Assembly: GCA_029255685.2 (NCBI GenBank)
Contig: CM055316.2
Coordinates: 71,687,237-71,751,236 of the forward strand
DNA length: 64,000 nt
Source: Silene conica
Lineage: Eukaryota > Streptophyta > Magnoliopsida > Caryophyllales > Caryophyllaceae
Direction of reading: 5' to 3'
This document shows, in pieces, positions 46,110 through 57,367 of this stretch. The stretch's first letter is position 1; every line of letters begins with the position of its first letter. The translations under genes and the position numbers were made by a program. The notes below the pieces were generated by a model, which ran no database searches, had not been told where the DNA came from, and saw only the letters and a program-made list of their open reading frames with translations.

Positions 46110-48330
46110 ATCTCCCACTTGTCCTCGACAAGTGTGCGTCACCAATTCTCTTGTCCTATTACAATCTCCCACTCAATGCAAGATGTCTCTCTCTGGTCGT
46201 TCTCGCATTTGATCATATCATGAATGGTTTCCTCGATCTGGAGAATAACTGTCTGACCGGAATTATCTACCATAGATACCTTCCGAGCGTGGCCACGCAT
46301 TTCCAGTTATCTTCTCCTCGAGTGGCCCTGAGATTTGAACAACCCTGACAAGGGGTGGACAATTTCTATCGCACTACTTCCTTCAACTAGTCACAGTTAG
46401 TCACAACCCAAAACAATCCCATTTGACTCCAGTTACGAAAAGTCGTAGAGAATGGATCAAAGTTATGCCTAAACTGTACCATCTTGGGAGAGTAGTCTTT
46501 AGTCAAAGAATTGACTCACAAGAATACTATAGCAGCTCTCGCCACGACCCGGCTATAAAATTTCCAGAACTCTATAAGCGGTCACATTGCCCGACAGAGT
46601 GTCTCTTACAGTCTGCCTATGTGATCGACTAGTCATCACATATGACTCTATGGCACTTGAACTTGCCATCAATCGCCTCACACTCTAGTCGCTTTGAGAC
46701 GTCACCTCATGTAGGCGGCTAGGGGCTATACTAAGTCAATCCAGTTCACTTATGGGGTTCAATATTGTCTCATACAACCCATTTGGATTCTGACAAAGTA
46801 TCTTTTACTTTGAGTTATTAATAACTCAAATGATGTTGTCATGCAACAATAGTCAACACTATTACATTGCATTTTGATGCACAATCATCTATTTGTATTA
46901 GTGTTTTGCGAATAACCTTTATTCATAATAGCAAAACTTACAACTTTTGGTCTCCTTTATTCTCATATTATCCCTTATAACATGATTCTATTTGAGTACA
47001 TTTCTAGAACTCTTTCTAGATTTTGAGTTTCCTTTCCGGAGGAAAGCTCCCACTGTTATCTTATAACTTGTGACGTATCAATATACTGGAGGGATTAAAA
47101 TCACTCTCTACAGTCACTTATGTACTGAAATCTATATTGTAGTTTATTTATGATTTCATCATTTTAATAATTTTCACTCATCTTGGCTATTTGGTAATGG
47201 TTTCATTCATCGTTATGAATAAAGTATCCAACCATTCTAACTTCAAGTGGGCGACCTTTTATTATCCATATAATAAACCTTCCCATCAAGCTCCATCATC
47301 TTATGATATAAAGTATTTGATCATCTAGAATTGAAAACCTCTTATTCTTTACTCTTTAAAGAATCACCCATTCTCTCTAAATGGTAGGCTTAATTCTTTT
47401 TATGAAAATCGCTCCCACTAAAATCAATATCTCTCGATATCTTAAATGAACCTTTCATTTCTCGCATGTTAAACTATTACTCGAATCATTATTACTATCA
47501 CTATCCCTATAGTGATCTATTTCCATTCAATCATTCATTACCTTCTTATTATGTCTTCGTTTCCTCGAGACGTAAATGACATGATAATTTCTTTATAACT
47601 ACATAGGAACCGTTTTCCTACCGATGATTTCATACGGGGTTTCAAGTTTCCTCTCTATGAAACAATGAACACAAAGAACTTTTCTTCGAGTGTCCTCCCG
47701 TAGTTTCTTCAAATCATTTAGGGCTCTTCTTAAGACTCCCAAGTAAGAATCTTCTCTAAGATCCTTCCTTTATTTACATCATTGGTTTGTGAGCGAAATA
47801 TTTTCTCCCACTCTATCCTTCTAACAATATCCTTTACTTGTTTAAGGATAGGTATTTCGATTAACCAATGTGTTTGAATGTTTGAAGTTTGATAGTTGTG
47901 ATGAATACATTCTCATTTTCACTTAAAATGAAAATCTTATAATGAACTGATATAGTCTCATTTTGATTGAATCTATCTCATGGGGTGTAGTTCTCCGTTT
48001 TAATCAACTCTTTGATTATCTTATACTTGATCATATCAATATTTATTGCGTGATTGAATCACTATCTTTCATGTTTAAACAAGGCATGCATTTTATTTGA
48101 GAAATCAAAACATTGATTAAGAACAAAAGTAGTGACTCGGGTTGAAAACCAAGTCACTAATATCCAAAATTACAACCATTGTTTTAGGATTTTAATCCTT
48201 GTCTTACAAGAAAATTAAATTGTTCCATAAATAAATGCAAAATATGAAAGAAGACGATATGAAAATTAGAGCCTAGCTCTTCAAGTCTTCGATCAATTGG
48301 ATGCTACCGGAGCCATCCAAGTAAGGAACT
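46110..48330 (-). other. 3' non-coding region of the gag-only element
   Basis: 2.2 kb between gag and the 3' LTR. It begins (minus-strand end) with a polypurine tract AAGTGGGAGAT at 46109-46119, next to a CACTTGTCGAGGACAAGTG inverted repeat (46117-46135). No pol domain is recognisable in any frame. Confidence 0.7.
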
Positions 48331-48446
48331 TCAAGCTTCCTTGTCCTTGCCCTTATCATTATTCGGGGGAGGCCCTTTAAAACAATTAAAAAGGGTAAAT
48401 ATCAACACATTTGTATCACTATATATAAGTTGATAAACGACATGAA

Positions 48447-49355
48447 TTATACGCGAGAATTATTACCTACGGCGGTTGCCTTCCCATTTTTGAGATCACT
48501 TAAGTACTTGGGGCAATTTCGCTTCCAATGACCGATCCTCGTGCAATAATGGCACTTGTCTTGCTCTTTAGAAGACGAGGTGGAAGCGCCTTTCGAAAAG
48601 GTCTTTTCTTTGGTCGCTTTGGGCTTGAACGTTTTCTTGCCCTTGCCTTTCGAGGCATTCCTCTTGAAGCTCGTTTTCCCTTTCTTTTCGATGTTCAAAA
48701 CATCTTTGGTGGAACTTTCATGAAGTCCCATGTCCCTTTCGGCTTGGACTAGCATCTTATGCAACTCGTCTAACGAGGTCTCTTGGTTTCGCATATTGAA
48801 ATTCACCCGGAATTGAGCATACGCCTTAACCTTATTGAGCGAGTGAAGAACTCGGTCAATGATAAGAGAGTCGGGAACATCAACATTTTGAGCTTTTAGA
48901 ATCTCCGCGAGCTCAACTAGTTTGAGAACATGAGGGCTTATCTTTTGCCCTTCCTTGAAAGTTATGTCAAAGAAGGCGGAAGCCGCCTCGTATTGAATCA
49001 CCCTTGGAGTTTGCGAAAACATGGTCGCAAGCTTGGTGTATATCTCATACGATGTGGTCGACTTAATCATACTCCTTTGGAGATCCGGCTCCATGGAGAA
49101 GATGAGCACATTTTTAAGAGCGGAGGACTCTTTCATGTAGGCTTCATAGGCCTCACGAGTTTGGGCCGACGAACGAGCGGTCGGAGCGGGAGGAGCGGCT
49201 TCGGATAGGTAACGACTCTTATCGTCACCTTGAGCGGCCAAAAGTAATTGCGCATCCCAATCCTTAAAATTGGAACCATGCTTATCGAGTTTGCAACGAT
49301 CCATAAAGGATCGAAGCCATGATACGTTAGTGAGAGGTGGAGCGTTGGTTGCCAT
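48447..49355 (-). CDS. Copia-type Gag protein of the gag-only element
   Basis: 302 aa, uninterrupted. Copia gag pattern: an N-terminal FKDWDAQLLLAAQ (the usual NYxxW-like region), REAYEAYMKESSALKNVLIFSM, YEIYTKLATMFSQ, LHSLNKVKAYAQFRVNFNM and ETSLDELHKMLVQAE. A Lys-rich segment follows, then one CCHC knuckle CHYCTRIGHWKRNC (about residues 267-280). Gag packages the element RNA into particles. A GT dinucleotide in a good donor context (GTAG|GTAATA, 48,466) lies near the end. Joined to an AAAG acceptor at 48,375 it would give a short alternative tail (to 48,331); this is unproven. Confidence 0.88.
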   Translation of the reverse strand: MATNAPPLTNVSWLRSFMDRCKLDKHGSNFKDWDAQLLLAAQGDDKSRYLSEAAPPAPTARSSAQTREAYEAYMKESSALKNVLIFSMEPDLQRSMIKSTTSYEIYTKLATMFSQTPRVIQYEAASAFFDITFKEGQKISPHVLKLVELAEILKAQNVDVPDSLIIDRVLHSLNKVKAYAQFRVNFNMRNQETSLDELHKMLVQAERDMGLHESSTKDVLNIEKKGKTSFKRNASKGKGKKTFKPKATKEKTFSKGASTSSSKEQDKCHYCTRIGHWKRNCPKYLSDLKNGKATAVGNNSRV

Positions 49356-51796
49356 AGTCGATGTTGAAAATTAAACTACAATAATAAAAGGAAAAACAAC
49401 ATCATTTTAAATTCATAATTTTAAACTAGAAACTTTAACAAGTTTAGTTATGTATTTACTTAATGATCTCTTACCCAATTAAGTAAACAATCCCGAGACC
49501 CAAACCCATACTAATCCGGGCACGGTGTAGCCGATTCAACCCGTATCGGTATAATTTGGTGGATTAACTCTTTAATCGGTTCTACTTTTAGAACTCTCGG
49601 TCGACAATTTTCTTAAAATTATCTTTAGCCCGAACTTATTGCAACTACGGTTACGAATACTTTCGTTGAGATCAACCAAATTTCAAGGTGTAATCTTATT
49701 ACCCCACTTACCCAACGTGACAATTTTAGTACCCCGGTGTAGCCGAGCCTACGTCCTTGTGAAGAAGGGATTCATGGGTCCGTACTTTTTGGTAAGGCTA
49801 AGTCTCAATGTTTATTTGTAAGAGATCTAGTCAAATATTTATCTATCTCCGTTTAAGTGAACTAAGTCGGTGAATTATCGATAAAATAAAAGACTAGGTC
49901 GACTAGGTCGAAACATGCATGATACGATGTATGACGATTTGGCTATGCATGCAAACATATAAAAAGCAAAAATAAAAGCATAAATAAACCCTAGTATGGC
50001 CTTTCCTAGAAAAGAAATAACAAAGTACAAATTCGGAAACCAACTCCTTTGGTCCCTTGAACTTCACGCGGCACGCACTTCGAGGTAAACACCGTCTTGA
50101 TCGGAACTCCTTTCCGAATGGCACCGTCTTCAAGGAACTCCGGATTTTACAAAAATTACAACTTTTCTAGTCTACTTTATACATTATAAAATAGAAATAA
50201 ATTACAATTTGGTGATACGAGATCACAAAATTACAACCGAATCGGTAACCCCTTACATTACGGGAAATACCGATTTAAAAACTAGGCCATACTAAGTAAA
50301 TTACATAATTCCCAAAATTACGTAAAAATAAATCATGACATTCATAATATAAATATGCAATGCTTAAATAAATATGAATTAACATGCAAATCCTAAGCCA
50401 AATCGTCCTATTTAAAACACTTATTTAAATAGTTATCGTAAACCTCGGTTTTTATGGAATTGCGTGTTTTAACGTTTAACAACACTATGCATTAAATGAA
50501 ACGGTTTTCATCCTTAAGTTAATCATCCTAACTCGCATAGGATTCAAAATTTAGTCTTACTCAAACTTTGAACATGAATTAACTTAATATATTTTAATAT
50601 TGATCGGTATTACTCGGTTTTTCGGGAAAAACAATATAAAATTCAAAAGAGACATTTAAAATTTCGAAAATTCAAAAATCAAATTTTGAAAAATCCAGAA
50701 TGTTCTTAAAATTTTCAGAAAGTTAAAATATTAGTATTTTATACGGTTTTATTATTATTTCGAAAATAACACGTAAAACGAGCAATTTAAGTCGGAAAAT
50801 TCAATAATTAACTTCATAAATGCAAATTAAATACTAATAATTATTTTATACCTTCCAAAACCTTTTTAAGAACACAAGATGGACAGAAAATTAAATGGCA
50901 CATTGCCCCATAGCCGAAATTTTAAAGCATGCCTCCTTTTAATTTAATTTTAAATGCTACCTTTAACAAAACAAAATTAAATCAAAACAAATCAAATCTG
51001 AAACTTTAGGCACCCAAGAATATTTTCATGATGAACATATCACATATGACTAAAATGGGTTATATTTTCGGCCATATTTAACAACATTTGCAAATTTTAA
51101 CGATTTACGTCATATATCGTACGATTTTAACATTTAAAATTATTTCTCAAGCATAAAATAAGATAAAATTCTCGAAAATTTTATACATGCTGGAAATAAT
51201 ATATATGACATCGTGTTAAATTTTTATGGCCAAATTCCAACTTAAACTATTAAAGTCGAAATTATGTCACTAATTACCCGATTTTTACATTAAAAATCTA
51301 TAATATTGCAATATTTGAGATAAATTTCTGGAAAATTCAACATAAATTTTAAATATTGCATGTGACATCCTCATAAATTTTTATAGTCAAATTCATAATA
51401 TAACTATTTTAACCCATTTTTATTCATCTTATTGCATTTTAACCATTAAAATTCATATCACACGATTTAAAGGTCTATAATTTACGAAAATTCATATTCA
51501 TATTATAGAAAATACATGTGATATCATACTGAAAAATCTCGGCCAGAAGTTTATTTTAACTATTTTTCCCGAAATTAATCATTTTTAACCATTAAAACGT
51601 ATTAAAAACCGAAATAAAAATACCAATGATCAATATTCATGCAAAATATATTCCAAATATTCTAAATCATATTAGAAAACAGTAGGTATCATGCTAAATT
51701 ATTTTCGTGCATATCATATATTTAAACGAAAATTATCAAGTTTTATTTTGTTATTCTAATAACTCCGTAAAAACGAAACGGAAAGCATGCAAACAA
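49356..51796 (-). other. Long 5' leader of the gag-only element
   Basis: 2.4 kb of AT-rich DNA between the primer binding site and gag, with repeated short motifs (ATTTTCG, AAAATTC). No open frame is convincing. Such a leader may hold packaging signals. Confidence 0.6.
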
Positions 51797-51815
51797 CCAT
51801 TTTGCTCTGATACCA
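51797..51815 (-). promoter_or_regulatory. Primer binding site of the gag-only element
   Basis: Next to the 5' LTR the minus strand reads TGGTATCAGAGCAAAATGG; the first 12 nt are complementary to the 3' end of initiator tRNA-Met. It fixes the element on the minus strand. Confidence 0.85.
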
Positions 51816-51817
51816 AT

Positions 51818-53105
51818 TGTTAGGTTTAACTAGTTGCTCATAAACTAATTTAGTCATACTAACAAAACCCCTTTTAATTAACCTTTAATTAACAAAATAA
51901 TAAACTCTTTTATTAGATCTTATGCATGCTTCTATATGCGGAAAGAGGAGAAAATGAACCCTTACACACGGTCCAAAAATATGCTAGGATGATCCTCCGA
52001 GTACCCAAATTAGAATACCTCCTCCGGATGCACCAAGACAATCCCTTAAGAACCGAACCCTTATTAGTGCTAGACAAGAAATCGGTTTTCTCCTTAAACT
52101 TATTCTAATCACTCTTATTAGAATAATATATGAATACTACTTTTAGTATAATTTTATTATCTTATAATATGTATTTTAGAGGTTGAACAATCTCTTCTTC
52201 TTAGTGAATATTTCGGCTAGGTTAGGAGAAGAGAAAAAATGAATGATTATCATATATACATATATATATCATGAGCATGCCTCTTTAATTATCATATAAA
52301 CTAACTTAAGCATGCTCACTTGGGAAGGGGTAGCCGGCTTAGGGAGTGTCAAAGAGGGGACAACTTGTGTTCTCAAGACATTAGGGTGTTTAACTAGGTT
52401 GGGGACTCAAGGATTATGTCTAACATAATCATTGTAGTGTGTTAAATACACTAATCACCCACACAACTAACCCCACTTAACCGTGCCACATAGTCCATAT
52501 TATGGACTTTATTTTACAATTTGTCAAATGTACAATTGTATAAAGTGTGACATCTTATATGTCATTTAGATATAAAATACTTTAGTACATTTGAAATATG
52601 TAAATATTTATCCCATAAATATTATACATAATTAAATAAATCATATTTATTCAATTAACAAATAATTCGAAATTACCATTGTAAAATAATATTTTATCGT
52701 CAATACGATTTACAACCTTTGTATTAATTTCAACCCAATTCATTCTAATTTCGATATCTTAAAATATCGTTTAATGTTTAACAATTGACACGTTTCAATT
52801 TTAAACATAAATCTTACATTAAGATTTAACCTCTAATTTCTCGATATACGAGTTTAAGGAATATGATCAAATCGTATCAATATACATTTGATCATTTTAT
52901 CAATTAAGGGAATTGTCCTAAAGGTGTGACCTAAAGGGATCAACTGACCACCACCGTCATACGACAGTAATGTCAAACTCTAGCTAGCCAATCATTACTG
53001 ATTAATGTTGGTCAGTTGACTAATAATTCGTATCATCCCTTGCGCATTCTTGTTATGAGATTTAATTACGTGATCGCACTATTGTTGAGGACACATTTCC
53101 CAACA
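51818..53105 (-). repeat. 5' LTR of the gag-only element (right copy)
   Basis: 1288 bp, nearly identical to the left copy. As the 5' LTR it should carry the promoter. Confidence 0.95.
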
Positions 53106-53110
53106 GAGCC

Positions 53111-53877
53111 TTCTTGACCCAAACAAGGAATTCATCAAAGGTTTGATCCTTAGAAATTAGGAACAAAATCCAAACGTACCGTGAGAAGTCATCAACAATT
53201 ACACAAATGTATCTACTACCACCTTTGCTAGGTATACGCATTGGTCCACATAGATCTATGTGGATGAGTTCTAATGGTAGAGAAGTACTAATGACATTTT
53301 TGGATTTAAAGGAGTTCTTCACTTGTTTCCCTTTTACACAGTCACCACAAAGAGATTTGAATTCAAATTTTATGTTCGGAATGCCATCTACTAGGTCAAG
53401 TTTTCTTATGGTATTTAGTGTTTTGGCATTCACATGACCAAGTCGTTTATGCCAAAGCCAAGGGTTATTCTTTTGAACACTCATGCAAGACAAGGTTTGT
53501 CCCGACAAAGAGTGAAGATTGGTCATATTAACATCCTTAACACGATTACCACTAAGAATGAGATTCCTAGTCTTTTCATCTATTATTCTACATTCATTTT
53601 GACGGAATTCAACAATATTACCACGATCACATAATTGAGAAATACTAAGAAGATTGTGCTTCAAACCTTTGACAAGCAACACTTTGTCGACGCATAGTGA
53701 CTTTGACTTACCAACTTTTCCAATACCAACTATTTCACCTCGTTTGTTGTCACAAAAAGTCACCATACCGCCATCATAGGCCTTTAGTGAGAGAAATTGG
53801 TTTTTATCTCCCGTCATATGACGTGAGCATCCACTGTCCAAATACCAATTGCTGCTGCCTCCCACTATTGCCTGCAC
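53111..53877 (-). pseudogene. Sirevirus protease and integrase N-terminal part
   Basis: Minus strand. Protease with the active site WYLDSGCSRHMTG; then GAG-pre-integrase LWHKRLGHVNAKTL with His residues and the CGDCVKGKQ Cys pair of the zinc-binding HHCC domain; then the integrase core start ELIHIDLCGPM (first catalytic Asp) and YICVIVDDFSRYVWI. The frame breaks at WVKKA where the gag-only element is inserted, and resumes at 44,816. The frame begins upstream as ...YVQAIVGGSS but is shifted relative to gag. Confidence 0.9.
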
Positions 53878-53881
53878 ATAA

Positions 53882-54832
53882 TCAGTTCGTTAGTTTAGGA
53901 ACCCAGACTAGCTTGGGTTCCTTCTTAACATTCTTCTTTTTAAACACTTCCTTTTTGACCCATGATTGTTTAGCTCTTGAAGTACTTGTTTCTAGGTCAA
54001 GTTTTCTCTTTTCACATCCATTGAACTCATGACCAGTGTTACCACAATAGTTACAGATTATGTATTCAGCAAGACCAGCATATTTTCTTCTCCTGAAGTC
54101 AGTTTGACTCGGGTCTTGGTTTCTAATGCAACAGTGTGTGTTACTGTTGCGTGAAAAACCAAGTCCAGTCATTTTCTCTCGACATTCATATTCTTGTGAT
54201 TGCTTTAGAAGAAATTCTAGTACTCTCTGACTACCTTCCCATTTGAGATAGAAGGTTTTGGCCTCATCTAACTTATTATTCAAGGTTTTGATTTCATTTA
54301 GATGTTCATGGTTTAGCCTTTGTGATTTGTCGAGAGCATGTTTAATGTGACTTACTTCATCACTCAACATTGATCCAACTTGTTGTAGTTGTTTGTTATC
54401 TTGCTTATAGAAAGTGAGTTCAAACAGCAAAGAGTCACGTTCCTTGGTGATTGTGGAGACACGTTTGTTAAGGCTGCTCAATTCTTTGTCAAGATCTGAT
54501 GCAACAGTGCAAGAGTCTGTGACATGAATTTGTTCCAGCTTTTTGGTAAGAGTACGGTTCTGTTTTTGCAAACTCTTGATTTCATTTTCGACAATGGTTG
54601 AGGAGCTGGTTATGTCATTTTCATTTAGACTTTCTTTTAGACAAATGTTTTCTTCAGCAATGCTCTCGATTTCTTCTTGCATTGCTTCAAGTTTATCATT
54701 TTGAACACGACACTTGTCTATGAATTGATCTAATAAAATGCACACTTTATCTTTTGAGAATGACCGAGCCTTTTTCTTAAGTGAGTTTACCTCATTGTCG
54801 GAGTCAGAGTTGGAATCATTTGAGTGGGCCAT
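53882..54832 (-). CDS. Sirevirus extended Gag region (coiled coil, zinc knuckle)
   Basis: 316 codons in the same frame as the gag N-terminal part, from which it is separated by a stop (TAA at 54,848). It is rich in heptads (DKLEAMQEEIESIAEEN, KSLQKQNRTLTKKLEQI, LNHEHLNEIKTLNNKLDEA), then a knuckle CNYCGNTGHEFNGCEKRK, and it ends VWVPKLTN. Sirevirus gags are long for the Copia group. Protease follows in another frame, so either a programmed frameshift or a mutation lies at 53,880. Confidence 0.75.
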   Translation of the reverse strand: MAHSNDSNSDSDNEVNSLKKKARSFSKDKVCILLDQFIDKCRVQNDKLEAMQEEIESIAEENICLKESLNENDITSSSTIVENEIKSLQKQNRTLTKKLEQIHVTDSCTVASDLDKELSSLNKRVSTITKERDSLLFELTFYKQDNKQLQQVGSMLSDEVSHIKHALDKSQRLNHEHLNEIKTLNNKLDEAKTFYLKWEGSQRVLEFLLKQSQEYECREKMTGLGFSRNSNTHCCIRNQDPSQTDFRRRKYAGLAEYIICNYCGNTGHEFNGCEKRKLDLETSTSRAKQSWVKKEVFKKKNVKKEPKLVWVPKLTN

Positions 54833-54847
54833 AAGACATACGACCTT

Positions 54848-55906
54848 TTATTTAGAGGATTTTGAGACACTTTTTGAAGAGTTTGACGAGACACATAACT
54901 TGGTATCTAATTCGTCCTCAAGGATTTCCTCCTCTTCGGAATCAGATAAACCCCAAATAGCCGTCATGACTTTTGCCTTATAATCTTGGTTTGCAACGTC
55001 ACGTTTCTCCTTTGATTTAAATAGATCCCACTTTGGACATTCTTTGATTTGGTGACCCTTGTCACCACATTTAAAACATCCAATAGTAGAAGTCGATTTT
55101 CTCTTAGGAAACTGTCGTTTACCAGCATTAGTCTTAAACCTTTGAGAACCCCTACCATTTATCATACTTGCAATGTTTTTGGTGAACAAAGCAAACTCAT
55201 CATCTCCATCCTCCTCATCACTTGAGAGAGCATTGAGAGCGAGCCCTTTCCCTTTGGAACTTTCCTCAAAACGCTTCACGAGGGTTAATTCGTGAGCCAT
55301 GAGTGAGCCCATTAGTTCATTAAGGGGTAGAATAGATAGATCCTTTGCTTCCTCAATAGCGGTAACCTTTGGTTGCCATTTTTCGGTTAGGCTACGAAGA
55401 ATTTTGCGAACTAGATCCTCGGGTTCAAAAACCCTCCCTAGATTCTTGAGTTCATTGACAATGCTAGAAAAACGAGATGAGAGACTATTTATGGATTCAT
55501 CCTTAGTCATGTTAAACATCTCGTACTGTTGCATAAGAAGATCTATTCGATACTTCTTAACTTGAGACGTTCCCTCATATGCAAGGCATAGGGTGTCCCA
55601 AATTTCCTTGGCCGATGTGCAACCAGATATTCTATTGATCTCTTGTTCACTGATGCCATATTGAAGGATGGACATGGCTTTAGAGTTCTTTTCGACTTTT
55701 TTGTAATCTGACTCAACGTACTTGTCCTCGCTTTTTGGTGTACTAGTGCCATCGGCATTAGTGACAGAGATAGCGAGGGGGCCATTTTTTATTATTAACC
55801 AACACTCATAATCAGTACCCTTAACATAGTGCTCCATGCGATGTTTCCACCAGACATAGTTATCTCCCTTGAAGATGGGATACTTAGTGTGTTTATTTTC
55901 GTCCAT
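54848..55906 (-). CDS. Sirevirus Gag, N-terminal part
   Basis: 352 aa starting at ATG 55,906, 48 nt inside the primer binding site. It has KYPIFKGDNYVWWKHRMEHYV and TSAKEIWDTLCLAYEGTSQVKK, DLVRKILRSLTEKWQPKVTAIEEAKDL (the UBN2-type Copia gag domain), and one CCHC knuckle CFKCGDKGHQIKECPKW at about 277-293. The frame ends in TAA, with the rest of gag continuing directly in frame after it. Confidence 0.9.
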   Translation of the reverse strand: MDENKHTKYPIFKGDNYVWWKHRMEHYVKGTDYECWLIIKNGPLAISVTNADGTSTPKSEDKYVESDYKKVEKNSKAMSILQYGISEQEINRISGCTSAKEIWDTLCLAYEGTSQVKKYRIDLLMQQYEMFNMTKDESINSLSSRFSSIVNELKNLGRVFEPEDLVRKILRSLTEKWQPKVTAIEEAKDLSILPLNELMGSLMAHELTLVKRFEESSKGKGLALNALSSDEEDGDDEFALFTKNIASMINGRGSQRFKTNAGKRQFPKRKSTSTIGCFKCGDKGHQIKECPKWDLFKSKEKRDVANQDYKAKVMTAIWGLSDSEEEEILEDELDTKLCVSSNSSKSVSKSSK

Positions 55907-55954
55907 AACTATAGGATCAACTCTTTTGGGGCTTAGCCAATATCAAGAGCACGA

Positions 55955-55967
55955 GGCTCTGATACCA
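55955..55967 (-). promoter_or_regulatory. Primer binding site of the Sirevirus
   Basis: TGGTATCAGAGCC on the minus strand, next to the 5' LTR; it is complementary to the 3' end of initiator tRNA-Met. Confidence 0.9.
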
Positions 55968-55969
55968 AT

Positions 55970-57362
55970 TGAAGAGTTAAGAACGAATAAACACCTAAGA
56001 GGGGGAGGGGGTGAATTAGGTGTGACCTTTTTAAAATTTTAACGACAACTACACTTGAGAGACTTAATGATGAGTAAGTTCACAAGATGAGCAAAGTGTT
56101 CTATGCAACAGTATGATTGACTGTTACACAGAAACTTGGAATCGTTCAAGTTAGCGAGAATAAAGCGAAGAGTATGTAAGTAAATAAACAAACAACCAAA
56201 GTTAAAAAATTGGTTCAGTCTCTACTCCGAGACCTACGTCCAACCGTTATTTTATTGATTGTTTAGAAATTTACTCCAACAACTAAACGAATACAAGTAA
56301 AATAACTCGCCAACCTACTCCGGTTGCATTTGCTCAAAGCTACTCCGCTTCAAGACTTGACTCAAACTTAAAGCTACTCCGCTTCAAGAGTTTTTGGACG
56401 TTCTATCTCTGGTTTACAGGATCATAATCTCAGATGTTCACTTAAGAACGTGGAGATTTACATTTAAGATCTAAACACGAGAATCATGGAACAAACTCAT
56501 TATGTCACAGTGTAGCTTACTGATGCATGGAGATTTTCAGACCAAGTTTGAGAAAAACGTTTGAAGACTTTTAAACTTAAAATGATTTTGCAAAACTTAA
56601 AGAAAGAACTTTGAAGGCTTAAGAGTTTTGCAGAATACTTCAATAAATGCTGTAAAAGCCTTAACATTAAATGAGGCTAAGGGGTTTCTTTTATAGTACT
56701 TCAAATGTGGGTATTACCCAATGTGTACTTCCTTTGTACTTTTATCCATTGGATAATAGCTAGCCCACTTGACAAGCAAAAGTTGTTGTTTAGTTTTCAT
56801 TGGCTTTTGATAAAGCAAATCAGATTTTTGTTTGTAAAATATCTTCTAATAAGATGCTTAGTACTATTTACATTTCAAATGTAAACAATTCATAAGTTCT
56901 TATTATTTTACGAAATGCGGTACACTACGAATAAGACGGGTTTTTACGCTTCAATTCGTGCGTGCCAAAAGAGAAGACGATTTTACAAGAAAATAGATTT
57001 TGACAATTATTTTCAGAAAACTAAAGTGACTGTTTTGCACATTACTTGAAAACATTTTTCTCGTCTAAAAAACTCCATGCGGTACAGACGCAACAGTCTG
57101 ATGGACTGTTGCATGACAAAGCTAACACTTGATTTTAACGAGGATGTTCCACTTACTCTTACATTTGTGACTTAGGTTACAAGGGGATGTTCTTGACTTG
57201 TGTTGTTCTTCTTGATCATGTTTGAAACATAATGGATGATCTCTTTGTTGCCTTTGTTCTTCAATCCATTTGCTTAGCCTTGAATACTCAATTCATGCTG
57301 CTTAAGAACAAACAATTAATATTAACAAGGACTTGTCATCATCAACTTAAAATGTTCCAACA
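55970..57362 (-). repeat. Sirevirus 5' LTR (right copy)
   Basis: 1393 bp. It holds the element's promoter: TATAAAAGAA on the minus strand at about 56685-56694. It also has two of the palindromes (56103 and 57089). Confidence 0.95.
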
Positions 57363-57367
57363 CTCAT

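Larger units (their letters stand above)
44822..53105 (-). mobile_element. Gag-only LTR retrotransposon nested in the Sirevirus
   Basis: 8284 bp, flanked by the 5-bp duplication GAGCC (44817 and 53106). LTRs of 1288 bp start TGTTAG and end CCAACA. The primer binding site is at the right LTR, so it lies on the minus strand. The only coding sequence is a Copia-type gag; there is no protease, integrase or reverse transcriptase. Long non-coding stretches lie on both sides of gag (2.3-2.4 kb each). It is therefore non-autonomous and must use pol of a relative. Its insertion splits the Sirevirus integrase exactly; the frame is continuous across the site if the insert and one duplication are ignored. 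Confidence 0.92.
38194..57362 (-). mobile_element. Sirevirus-type Copia LTR retrotransposon with nested insertion
   Basis: 19,169 bp including the nested element (about 10.9 kb without it). It is flanked by the 5-bp duplication CTCAT (38189 and 57363). LTRs begin TG and end CA. The primer binding site next to the right (5') LTR matches initiator tRNA-Met. Gene order on the minus strand: gag, extended gag, protease, integrase, reverse transcriptase, RNase H, then an extra envelope-like ORF. The size, the extra 3' ORF and the CATCATCAAAGGGGG polypurine tract place it in the Sirevirus lineage. The coding part carries an in-frame stop in gag, a frame change before protease, a frameshift before the reverse transcriptase core, and the inserted element in integrase. 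Confidence 0.93.

Noticed and set aside
46842..46860. ATGCAACA half-motif in the gag-only element as part of the palindrome set
   Set aside because: It reads ATGCAACAATAG and has no matching ACTGTTGC arm, so it was not counted.
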